Part shown: in pieces, positions 1-8,360 of the stretch
Position numbering within the stretch: position 1 is the first letter of the stretch
Layout of the letters: each line of letters opens with the position of its first letter
Assembly (NCBI GenBank): GCA_030247855.1
Contig: JAPDRN010000273.1
Span: 1 to 10,197, forward strand
From: Knufia peltigerae
Lineage: Eukaryota; Ascomycota; Eurotiomycetes; Chaetothyriales; Trichomeriaceae
Length of the DNA stretch: 10,197 nt
Direction of reading: 5' to 3'
Notes under the pieces: generated by a model
Databases searched by the model: none
What the model was told of the DNA's origin: nothing
Seen by the model: only the letters and a program-made list of their open reading frames with translations
Position numbers and translations under genes: made by a program

Positions 1-64
1 CGATCCCTTCGTTTCACTTGTTGCCGACTTGGCTCGCATACTGACCGTCATCTCTTTTGCACAG
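1..64 (+). other. 3' end of an upstream intron of the CP2 gene
   Basis: The sequence holds a branch-site-like ACTGAC at 40-45, then a pyrimidine stretch and an acceptor ACAG ending at 64. From 66 an open frame runs to a strong GTAAGT donor at 233. There is no ATG in 1-64, and the ATG at 84 is in a frame that soon stops, so the start codon must lie upstream of the window. This is inferred from splice signals only. Confidence 0.7.
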
Positions 65-2677
65 GCGCAATACCCAGAAACCCGATGAGCAGTTGTACGA
101 GGCCTTCAAGCAGACCTTTCCCGACGTTGGCCCTGGATCAACCTCGTCAGCTGTTCAAGGGAAGGGGGGACCTATCCGCCGATCGTCCACTCTAAGCGAG
201 GCGATTATCGACGAACCACCCACCACTCAACCGTAAGTCTCGATCTCTCTCTTCCTTTTCAGTTTCAACGTCTTCATCTATCTATCCTCCTGTCATGCTC
301 GCGTTAGAATGTCTCCCAGCTCTCACCATGTCGCCCACACTTCTGTCTTCCGACCACGAAGACGACGTCGCTACAGACGCTGACTACTTCTCCAGAGGCT
401 TCGACACTCAATCCGAAGCAAAAGAACAGGATGCTACACCCAAACCATTCACTGACACCTGGAGATTCACGCCCTCTATCATGGACCCCAACTCTTTCGC
501 CTTTTCAGCCTTTGCCAACCAGCCGCCAGGGTATTACACACCCACGCCGGGTGGCTTTGGCACCCTCTACCATCCCCAAGCCGGTGACCTCCACACGCCG
601 GGCATGGGAATGAATACGCCATTGTCAATGCCGCACTCGATTCATAGCCTCCATGCGCAGGATCCCATGATGCATCTCCAGCACTTCAACCCTCACCTCT
701 TACAACAACATCAAATGTTTCACGACCCGTTCCAGCAGCAAGCACCCCTGAATGTGCCACCACCACCACCGCAACCACAGACCTTTGCACCTCAGCAGTT
801 TCTTCAGCATCAGGATTCTGGCTACGTCGCAATGGACGACACCCCGCAGAAGACCACGCCAACACAGGCCGAGATAGGTCAGCAACAGTTGAGCAGGGGC
901 CGCTCTATGCAGCAGTCTATGCCTGGCGTTGTTGGAATGACCAGTCTTCCAATGGGCGAGCAGTAAGTGCTTTTCTGGTTTGATCAAATAATTTTCTAAT
1001 GCGTGATTTAGGTTTCGATTCCACACTACGTTGAATGCACCTACAGCGATGGTTCGACATGCAGACGAGATTCCCATCACATACCTCAACAAAGGCCAAG
1101 CTTATACGATGGCCATTTGGGACCAGACCCCACCCATGACACAGCTTCCTGGACAAACACCGTTCCAGTACCGCACCTATGTCCGAGTTTCTTTCGAGGA
1201 TGAGCAACAGCGAGCACGGCCCGGGTCCTGTTGGCAATTATGGAAAGAAGGTCGCGGCTCAAACGAGGCTCATCAGCGCGGAGGAAGGCTCCTTGCAGTA
1301 GAATACGTCGAGCCCGATTCGGGCGACGACGAACTGCGGAGAGCTCAGGTCCAACTTGAAAAGGCGTCTTTCGACGGCTTTGCTGTGACTTGGTTTCCCA
1401 ACTCTGTAAATGGTGGCCCCGACTGCACTTTGTCCCTTCGCTTCAATTTCCTTTCGACAGACTTTAGTCACTCCAAGGGCGTCAAAGGCATTCCGGTTCG
1501 ACTGTGCGCGAAAACGGAGATCCTCACACCGGCAGGTCCCAGTCAAGAGCCAGAAGTGTGCTTCTCCAAAGTCAAGCTGTTCCGAGATCATGGCGCAGAG
1601 AGAAAGCTTTCGAATGACGTCGCACACGTGAAGAAGACAATCGAGAAATTGAAGCAACAAATCGCTCAAGCCGAGGCGGGTTTAGCAAATTCTGGAAAGA
1701 GGAGGAGAAGCGGATCCATAGCCAAACCTTCCGGGTCTCGACCAGGCAAAGTCATGAAGCACAAGCGCACTTGGTCAGTGGACTCTGAGAGCGAGGGCCT
1801 CAAATTCTCGGCTGAAGAAGACCTTCAAATCAAGCTGGTCAGCATGCAGGATATGTTCTCTTCGACGAAACCGATCAGCGTGCTCTTCCTCCGAGGAGAT
1901 CCAGAGGACGACCCGGACCTGCATCCAGTCAAACTACCAGGGGACGATCCTGACATGAAGGAGATCGTGAGGACAACAACTTGGGAGTCACGCCCAAGTG
2001 TCTCAAATTCGCCCACATCCAATGCCGATTCTCCAAGCTCGAGCTCAGCATCCCAGGCTACTCCAAAGAGGAGATTCTCACAACTGCAACAGTCGGCGAT
2101 CCAAGAAGAGGGTGAAAGCGAGGCTGAAAACAAGCCAAGCGCCTCGACGTCGAAGGCCATCAAGATACCAAAGACGGAGCCTGAATCGGCATCGAAGAAA
2201 GATTTGTTCGCCGTCGATGTGGACAGTGATTACCATCCACCAATCGAGAAACCAATTCGACCAGGTAGGTTGTCTATGTCTGTCTACAGAATTCTCACTG
2301 ACGTGTTCACAGTGGCATGTTTCTACGTGCGCCAGAAAGATGCAGCCAAAGAATACTATCGGGCGGTCTATCTGATGCAAAGAACAGTCAAAGATTTAAT
2401 TAATGGCATCTCGGAGAAATTCAACATAGATCCTCACCGGGTCACCCAAGTGACACACATCAACTCTCGAGGACTGCACATCATTGTCGACGAAGACGTG
2501 GTCCGAGAGCTTCCTGAAGGACAGGATATGATTGTCGAATTCGCCCCAACCCAAGCCGATCTATCACTGAAACAAGAATTCGTGGCACCGTCCAGCACCG
2601 AAGTCATGGTGGACGGTGAGATTGGGCCCACCGACACGTCCATTCTGGATCCTCTGGAGATGTGGTTGAATTATTGA
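65..2677 (+). CDS. CP2/grainyhead-like transcription factor, 5' partial, four visible exons
   Basis: Proposed exons are 65-232, 396-962, 1012-2264 and 2313-2677, giving 783 visible residues; the start is off-window. Residues 57-245 are a low-complexity P/Q/H/M-rich region, probably for activation. Residues 246-443 form the CP2 DNA-binding domain: it opens FRFHTTLNAPTAM, contains TYLNKGQAY, CTLSLRFNFLSTDFS and GVKGIPVRL, and ends KVKLFRDHGAERK, all family hallmarks of LSF/grainyhead proteins with a p53-like fold. A probable coiled coil (about 447-470) and a basic KRRRS stretch (474-478), a likely nuclear signal, follow. A Ser-rich acidic linker leads to a C-terminal module (about 663-740, starting VACFYVRQKD) matching the position of the family's oligomerisation/ubiquitin-like region. 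The protein should act in the nucleus as a dimeric DNA-binding regulator. The Neurospora relative csp-2 controls conidial separation and cell-wall genes; the same role here is inference. All visible junctions keep frame. Confidence 0.9.
233..395 (+). other. Intron in the CP2 gene, phase 2
   Basis: The donor is GTAAGT at 233 and the acceptor CCAG ends at 395, preceded by a GCTGAC branch site at 379-384. Among AG sites between 262 and 480, 395 is the only one I found that joins exon 65-232 to the P/Q-rich frame without a shift. The AG at 262 has a better pyrimidine tract, but it gives a 30-nt intron and the wrong frame. Retaining the intron meets TAA at 234. Confidence 0.65.
963..1011 (+). other. 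Intron in the CP2 gene, 49 nt, phase 2
   Basis: The donor GTAAGT is at 963, the branch-like CTAAT at 996-1000, and the acceptor TTTAG ends at 1011. Splicing joins residues MGEQ to FRFHTTLNAP, which restores the continuous start of the CP2 domain. Confidence 0.9.
2265..2312 (+). other. Intron in the CP2 gene, 48 nt, phase 1, stop-free
   Basis: The donor GTAGGT is at 2265, the branch-like CTGAC at 2298-2302, and the acceptor CACAG ends at 2312. Splicing gives IEKPIRP-VACFYVRQKD. The length is a multiple of three and the intron has no in-frame stop, so an automatic ORF call reads straight through it and adds 16 residues. Confidence 0.8.
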
Positions 2678-3375
2678 CCTATTGACCGACGAATGCGCGC
2701 AACTTTTACAATCAATCCCTCGAAATTTGATTTTGCTATTTGTTAATTTACTTATTTTCCATCACGAACACGACGACTTTCCTACGGCATATTCCAATCT
2801 ACTACAAGAAGATTCTGGCTTTGCTTTGTCAATAAGCCAGTGCTATACTATTTGATACCCCGAATGGCGCGAGGCCATACCAGTTGCAACACGGCAGCAC
2901 AGCTGGGTTTTTTGTCATTTGTTTCACCTCGGACGGGTCTGTACATTGATTTCAGCGACAAAGAAGGTGGTGGAAAAGAGGAGGAGGTATCTTGCGAAGT
3001 TTTTTTTTGGTTGGGCTTCCCTTCAAAGGACACACTTCTTACTACAACCCCGAGGGGTTTTTTCTTTTCAGTACACACGACAGGACGACTGAATGACGGG
3101 ATGATACACGGGTCCCTGAACCAAAGATCCGCCTTATTCATTTTGACGAGATACATGAACTTTCGAGATACCCACATTGTCAGAAAACTATCCTTTTTTT
3201 TCCTTCTCTATTTTGTGAAGAGGTGGCAACAAAGATCAATCAATGTGTCGACCATCTAATTTTGGCTCTTTTGAGTCCTTGTTTATTTTATTGGTGGGAG
3301 AGAGGCTTCTGTAGCCGAACGAGGGTCTTGTCGTACTCGCGAACGGGGGAAGCGAGGAAGGGGTGGGATGAAAAA

Positions 3376-3400
3376 GGGGAGAAAGGGGAGACCGGGGGGG
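3376..3400 (+). repeat. G-quadruplex-type G-tract array
   Basis: Runs of four G at 3376-3379 and 3385-3388 and seven G at 3394-3400, with 5-nt loops, fit the G3+N1-7 pattern if the last run is split. Further runs at 3360-3363 and 3365-3367 lie just upstream. The array is in non-coding DNA, so any function is unproven. Confidence 0.5.
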
Positions 3401-4380
3401 ACCATTGGATTGAATTGACCACCCGAGAGACAAGACTGTGGCGATATTCACTAGATGGGTTTTTAAAGTCGTTGAACCCCCCGGTATTGTGGTGGGCAGA
3501 CAAAGAACCACGGAGCCAAAAGACACGGCTCGTACGGGAAATATACGAGACGAGTACAAGATTTTTGTTGGTGATTAGGTTAGCAAATTCTAAGAAAAGA
3601 TTTTGTGCAAAAGTAACAAAGTCATTGGTTTGTTCGAGTCACAAAAGTCCTCCCTTCTCCCCTCGCCCCCCCGGCCCTTGGGGATCGGCGGTGACAAGAG
3701 TATCGTACGAGTAGGAGAGTACGCGGCTCAAATATCCAGTGATTGTGAGTGGTTACAAAGGATTGGAGGACAGTGACAGCAACGAACATGAGAAGCATTG
3801 AGTAGGTGACGAGTACCTCGTATTTGCAGTGTAGATCAAGTTTTGTGGAGAGATATGCAGGGACTGATGGAAAATGTGGCAAAAAGCAAAAGGAGGATTC
3901 AGGGTTTTGTGGCTGTGCAAAGAGACGAGTCTACGAGTTACGAAGTAAAGGGAGATACATTTCTCGTAGAGAATGATGGACAATGATTGGTTTCCTTCAA
4001 AAGGATGTTTTTGAACTATTTAGTTTGTCCAGGTTCTGGAACATGCATGAAGCTAGAATTTTGATAAGTAAGAAAATAAAAAAAAAGGGTTTCCTTTGTC
4101 CTTGAAAGGCCGAGGTGGTTCGACCGTAAAGAAACTTACCCAGCCAAGGTAGATGATACTCCTGACCGTTGTGCACATAACGAGTATGTATGGAGTCCGG
4201 CGTTAAAAAGAAAAAGAGATCTACAATACTGAGTATGTTGGTGAGACATGGGGAAAGGCTACTGGCAACAATACCCAAGTCTGCGAGTTTAGTAAAATGA
4301 TTTACTCTGTATTCTATAGAATTATATTAACAGAATTAGGGGTCTACTTACTGCAACGAGTGAATAGTCTAGGGTACAGG

Positions 4381-4398
4381 TGATGATCTGGATCATCA
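4381..4398. repeat. Perfect 8-bp inverted repeat with 2-nt loop
   Basis: TGATGATC at 4381-4388 is exactly complementary to GATCATCA at 4391-4398 with TG between. It could be a palindromic protein-binding site or a small hairpin. It lies in the intergenic interval, far from either gene. Confidence 0.6.
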
Positions 4399-5101
4399 TT
4401 TCTAAATGATTTCATCTATGATTTCCCATCCTCGTTCGACTGGAAAGATACACTAACTGGTACTCGGTACTCATGATCAACAAGGGGAGGCCACGTCAGA
4501 TAGAGTAGGTAAGTAATTGAAAGTACAATATCTGAGACAATTCTACTCGTTACAGTTATGAAATGTTGATACTGTAGGTCGGAATTTGGGTTGGATTATT
4601 CTTGTTTGAATTACTCCGTATAGTATCCCAAACGTGAAGGAGAGGAAGTGAGAGGGAGTTTTTTTCTTCTTGGTGGCGCAGCAAAAAGTACCTGGGTACT
4701 TCTGTACTCTTACTCCAGTTTTACAGAGTGCAGAAACGACAAACAAACAAACTACAGACCACAAGTACTGGACCTCGTGAAGTAGTATAGCAATAATACT
4801 GCATGTACTGCACCGTAAGTGGTGAACGGAACCAGATGGTCTTCATCAGTCTACCTTGCTTGTTAAAATACTGTATGATATACTACGAGTAGAAACTGTG
4901 TCAACTTGAGACGGCATGTCTTTTTTGGATTCATAATCTCAAAAAGAAAACTGTACTCGAGCATGTTATGCATGATGGTCACCACATTCATCGAGGAGAG
5001 ACTAAGATACGAATTGAATGGAGGAAATGTCTGATGATGAAGACAAAGGAAAAATGATCGATATCTGACCACCAGTGTGTTGAACGAGTCTGAAATACTC
5101 C

Positions 5102-5276
5102 AGTACCAAGAGGAACTCAGTATGTCTCTTGTTCAAAGGGTCAGACACCAACAAAATGTATGAGACGAGTAGATTGGAATTGTCAAGTAACCTAAAGACC
5201 AAAGGGGTTCAGTATATAATATCTCTTGTTCAAAAGGTCACTCACGTACACAAAGCATGAGACTAAAGCATTGAGA
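5102..5276 (+). repeat. Degenerate tandem duplication, period about 97 bp
   Basis: The copy at about 5102-5180 aligns with 5197-5276. The 13-mer TCTCTTGTTCAAA is at 5125-5137 and again at 5222-5234, offset 97. It is flanked by TTCAGTAT/CTCAGTAT upstream and by similar GGTCA, ACA-rich and CATGAGAC/TATGAGAC blocks downstream. The copies have diverged by substitutions and small indels, so the duplication is old. No ORF is conserved between them. Confidence 0.6.
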
Positions 5277-5457
5277 CTGTTAGGCATCTCAATAGCAAGC
5301 TCATCAAGTGCATCTCTTGTATCGTGTCTTGACAGAAATACAGGACGGTAATATCATCCATTCCCTTCTCGCTCATCCGAACAGAGGTGACCACCTACAC
5401 CAACCACCCCCAGGTATACCGATTACAGGTATCTTGGTGACAGTATTCACGTCTGCG

Positions 5458-5464
5458 TGACGTC
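5458..5464 (+). promoter_or_regulatory. CRE-like TGACGTC word upstream of the DnaJ-like gene
   Basis: TGACGTC lies about 300 bp before the start codon, within the expected promoter. It resembles the core bound by fungal bZIP factors of the ATF/CREB type. A 7-base match can easily arise by chance. Confidence 0.25.
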
Positions 5465-5547
5465 GGCAACAATTGATGAACAATGGAAAACCTCATTCAT
5501 GGTAACTTCCCGTGTATCAAAGAGTAGTACTCACAGTATTGACCGCC

Positions 5548-5554
5548 TCACGTG
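5548..5554 (+). promoter_or_regulatory. TCACGTG E-box upstream of the DnaJ-like gene
   Basis: CACGTG, preceded by T, lies about 205 bp before the start codon. This is the core bound by bHLH factors such as Cbf1 or Pho4 types in fungi. No heat-shock element array (repeated GAA/TTC units) was evident, which is worth noting for a co-chaperone gene. Confidence 0.3.
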
Positions 5555-5623
5555 TCGAGACGGTCGCGATTACCACCGCCAACCTTTCACCAAAGGCGTC
5601 GCGAGATCAATTTAAAACACACA

Positions 5624-5759
5624 TTCACTTCCTCACACCGTTGTTGATTCTCTCGCTCAGGCACAATGAAATTATTCCTCGTCGCGACTTACTTCTCCTT
5701 CTTCTTCTTCCATCGCCAAAACTCCTTCCTATCTTCCCACTCCTCTCGTCGTCGCGACG
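5624..5759 (+). promoter_or_regulatory. Pyrimidine-rich leader / probable 5' UTR of the DnaJ-like gene
   Basis: This stretch is dominated by CT runs, including CTTCTTCTTCTTCC around 5699-5712, as is common near transcription starts of filamentous fungal genes. It holds one upstream ATG at 5666, in a different frame from the main start at 5760. The exact start of transcription cannot be read from the sequence. Confidence 0.5.
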
Positions 5760-5857
5760 ATGCCCACCTACTATTCTGTCCTCGGAGTCGCGCAGACCGC
5801 AGACATTGCGGCAATCTCTTCCTCCTACAAGAAACTCGTCCTCAAAACCCACCCTGA
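5666..5857 (+). CDS. Overlapping upstream ORF (63 codons) in the DnaJ-like leader
   Basis: The ORF starts at an ATG with A at -3 (CACAATGA) and stops at 5855-5857, about 98 bases inside the J-domain frame. The peptide begins MKLFLVATYFSFFFF and then becomes basic and serine-rich. The hydrophobic start looks signal-like, but it comes from the pyrimidine-rich leader, so it may be a composition artefact. No family was recognised. If transcription starts upstream of 5666, ribosomes initiating here would bypass the main start, so a translational brake is the plausible role. A real secreted peptide is unlikely. Confidence 0.25.
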   Translation: MKLFLVATYFSFFFFHRQNSFLSSHSSRRRDDAHLLFCPRSRADRRHCGNLFLLQETRPQNPP

Positions 5858-6776
5858 CAAAGGTGGAAAGGCCGAAGAGTTTATTCGCGTTCATGACGCC
5901 TATGAGGTCCTCTCCAACGTCGCGACGAGAGCAGCATATGACGAGGAACTGCAAAAACGGTGCCGTCCTCCTCCTCCTCCTCCAAGAGCACCACCACCAC
6001 CACCACCACCGTCAGACAGAGCCAATCGCTCTCCGTTCACCACACCACCACCAAGACCTGTTCCGAATGAGTACGCTTTCCGTAGGCCTCGTCCCAACGA
6101 CAACGACAACTTCACCACCGGTTCACCGCCACCTCGGATGAGAAGGCCTCGAGCAAATGCCTTCTTCGCAAGAGACGGACCAGGAGCAGACACGCATGGA
6201 AATGGGCAGCGGCAAGCAGGACTCAATGATCCCGATAATATTGCAGCCATGAGGGCAGAGCTGGATGTTTTCAAGCGACTCTCAACACGAGCAACAAATT
6301 ATCATTGGTTTGTAGAGAAGTGGATCAGGAACCTGACGAGTTGCGTTGGAGCCGACCGGCTGGGAGACATCATGGCGTATGTGGCTCATTTCGAGGTCAA
6401 GCTCAAGCAGAACATGGACATGCTGGCATTGAGACAAATGACCATGACCTTGATCATCGGAGGTGGCCCGGCCGCAAACATGTTTCCAGATCCTCCACCA
6501 TTGGACGTGGGGGTGACCTGCCGCGCCATGGCCGACCTGGACAAGGCTGTCACCAGATTCCAGGATATTGCTTGGGGCGTGATCTGCATTGCGGTGCGGT
6601 TGAAGGAAGTACAGACGGGAGAAGCGGATGGTGCCGTGGACGGCAACAACCCTGACGTCTTGAATCGAAGATTGGGAATTGTACTCAATGGCATGAAGAA
6701 ATTCTTGGAGACGGTGCTGTTCCAAAAGAATTGTTGGTTCGAAGAACGTAACAGAGCAAGAACATTTGGAGTCTGA
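5760..6776 (+). CDS. J-domain (DnaJ-like) protein with polyproline linker and unknown C-terminal domain
   Basis: A single-exon frame encodes 338 residues. Residues 1-66 are an N-terminal J domain: YYSVLGV (helix I), a helix II ending YKKLVLKTHPDKG with the HPD tripeptide at 31-33, and helix III FIRVHDAYEVLSN followed by RAAYDEEL. HPD is the motif that stimulates Hsp70 ATPase activity, so a co-chaperone role follows from family knowledge. Residues 70-84 are almost pure proline (six P, RA, seven P). An R/P/N-rich linker runs to about 150. Residues about 155-338 look mostly helical, with HWFVEKWIRNL and a hydrophobic core region near MTMTLIIGGG; I do not recognise this domain. There is no G/F region, zinc finger or type I/II C-terminal substrate domain, so it is a class C J protein with unknown client. 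No signal peptide or membrane segment is evident, which suggests a cytosolic or nuclear site. The start at 5760 places the J domain at the extreme N terminus, as is common. Confidence 0.9.
   Translation: MPTYYSVLGVAQTADIAAISSSYKKLVLKTHPDKGGKAEEFIRVHDAYEVLSNVATRAAYDEELQKRCRPPPPPPRAPPPPPPPSDRANRSPFTTPPPRPVPNEYAFRRPRPNDNDNFTTGSPPPRMRRPRANAFFARDGPGADTHGNGQRQAGLNDPDNIAAMRAELDVFKRLSTRATNYHWFVEKWIRNLTSCVGADRLGDIMAYVAHFEVKLKQNMDMLALRQMTMTLIIGGGPAANMFPDPPPLDVGVTCRAMADLDKAVTRFQDIAWGVICIAVRLKEVQTGEADGAVDGNNPDVLNRRLGIVLNGMKKFLETVLFQKNCWFEERNRARTFGV
5967..6011 (+). repeat. CCT/CCA triplet repeat coding polyproline
   Basis: Five CCT and one CCA codons, then AGA GCA, then six CCA and a CCG codon encode the proline tract after the J domain. 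Pure triplet runs like these are prone to slippage, so length may differ between isolates without breaking the frame. Confidence 0.85.
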
Positions 6777-7008
6777 ACATGGGCCGGCCATTGACGAGAT
6801 CGACGGTGTGTTTTTATGCGATTTTACAGCTGAAGAGACCGTTGGCACCTCTCACAGTACCCAGTTGGTGGAATTTGACTCGGCTGCGTTGAGACATTTG
6901 GTGGTCGCGTTGTCAAGAGCTGATTGATTTCTTCTAGTAGCAGTGTCAGATACGAATCGACACCCGAGTAATTAAACAACAACAGCAGGAAGTTGTTTTG
7001 TTTCCTTT

Positions 7009-7014
7009 AATAAA
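7009..7014 (+). terminator. AATAAA polyadenylation signal of the DnaJ-like gene
   Basis: AATAAA lies about 230 bp after the stop codon, in a T-rich setting. This spacing is reasonable for a fungal 3' UTR. The cleavage site cannot be read from sequence alone. Confidence 0.5.
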
Positions 7015-7831
7015 GACGCCTTGAACGAATATCACCTGCTTCCTACCGTTGATGAATCAGTCGTGGCGATAGAGATGAAAATTGAACGCATGTATCAGTC
7101 CACCGGTTAAAAGAGCCTTGAAGATAAACCGATGGCCGTAGAATCCGCAGCATGACACGGTCTGTACTCGTAAGCCCGTTGTGGTGGGTTGTATGGATAT
7201 GGAGGAGGGAAAAAGGGGCGATGTATTCGGCACTCTAAGAGTGTCCAGATGCCACGCCAAGTCTGCGCTAAACCAAAAACAGCCACGTCGTCGCGGGCTG
7301 GAAAATGAGCATCGACCAACTTCAAACTGCTGTCAAAATCGCCTGTCAAACGCGTGAGCATTCAAAACACTCGAGACTGGTTCTGATCCAAGGGTCTGGA
7401 GGTGAAGATGCACGCACTGTCCCAAAATGACGATTTCCTCGCCATGAAACACCCTGCTGCACGAGTAGGTGACGCTGATACCACTACCGCCCGGACGCCC
7501 TTGACCACGCGAGACAAAAGATCCCATACGATTCGGATTTTGTCTGGTCGAGAAACAGAGTCGAAGAGCGGTCCTGCACACACTCTAGGACCCTGACAGA
7601 TCTTCTGGACCTCCCAGACGCGACTCAAGCGAGGTAGGGTGAGTAGTTTGTCTTTTCCGAATTTGATTGACAAGTCACGACGTTTGTTAAACGACTTCCC
7701 TGGCTTGTGAAAGAGTTTTACATGTCCGACACACGACCAAGAACACCCTTCGCTTCCACTTTTGAAAGCTTCCATCACCTTTCATTGCCATTACGGGAAG
7801 ACCAAATGACCGAAATCGAGATGGATGTGTC

Positions 7832-7876
7832 CCGGTCAGTGACCCTCGACCATTTTGCCCCTGCCGGTCACTGGTC
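7832..7876. repeat. GGTCA/TGACC palindrome and inverted repeat upstream of the rhodopsin-fold gene
   Basis: GGTCAGTGACC at 7834-7844 is a palindrome around a central G. Its right half CAGTGACC (7837-7844) is exactly complementary to GGTCACTG at 7866-7873, and CCGGTCA occurs directly twice (7832-7838, 7864-7870). The block is about 490 bp before the proposed start codon, so it could be a site for a dimeric regulator. No specific factor is identified. Confidence 0.45.
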
Positions 7877-8360
7877 GAATCGGGCAACTTGACGTCCAAG
7901 ACGACATCCCTCAGACGTGGTGTCTATGCAACATCTGGGTGCCGCCTAGACCACCCTCTTCTCTTACCTCATCGTTGACATGGCCCTTTCACCTTGTCTT
8001 TCTGCCGTTTTTGTTATCAATGCACACCTGCCTGTGACGTGAGGCCTGTGGAGGTGCACGAATGGGGCTCTCCAGGCTCGAACTCGCCGTCCATGGCTCT
8101 CTACGGAGTCCCTTCATACGCGATTGCTCCCCCTTCCGGCTGGCCTTTTGCCAGTTCGCTCGCGTGTGCCCTGTGCTGAAACCTTTTTTTCTCTTTTTGC
8201 AGAGCCACGAACCCTCATATACCTCATGGGGTGGTCCGTTCTCGCGTATCTATCTACCCTCTTTCTCTCTACTCCCTCTTGTCGAAGTTGGGCTTTTTGC
8301 TGTACGCTCTTTCTTAAATGGTTTAACCAGGCACCAAGTCTGGAGAGGAGGTTGAACTTT

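Larger units (their letters stand above)
2678..5623. other. Long intergenic interval between the CP2 and DnaJ-like genes
   Basis: This stretch of about 2.9 kb has no coding region I can support. Open frames such as 2840-3259(+) and 3223-3714(+) have no recognisable domain and carry homopolymer-driven residues. The first few hundred bases should be the CP2 3' UTR; no canonical AATAAA was seen there, only AATAAG at 2831-2836. From 2880 to 3680 there are runs of T, G and C. From about 3300 to 5200 the words ACGAGTA/TACTCGT and relatives (GTACTC, TACTCC, GAGTAC) recur on both strands. No tRNA, rRNA or transposon ORF was seen. Confidence 0.7.
6777..8360. other. Intergenic interval between the DnaJ-like and rhodopsin-fold genes
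   Basis: The first 240 bases are the likely 3' UTR of the J-protein gene. No convincing gene was seen in the rest. The frames 7362-7778(-) and 7107-7361(-) have no recognisable motif, no conserved neighbour and no clear splice pattern. The interval holds a 13-nt near-palindrome CACTCTAAGAGTG at 7231-7243, TACTCGTA at 7165-7172, ACGAGTA at 7461-7467, a GGTCA/TGACC palindrome near 7834, and a pyrimidine tract with a TTTTTGCAG acceptor-like end at 8202. Confidence 0.6.
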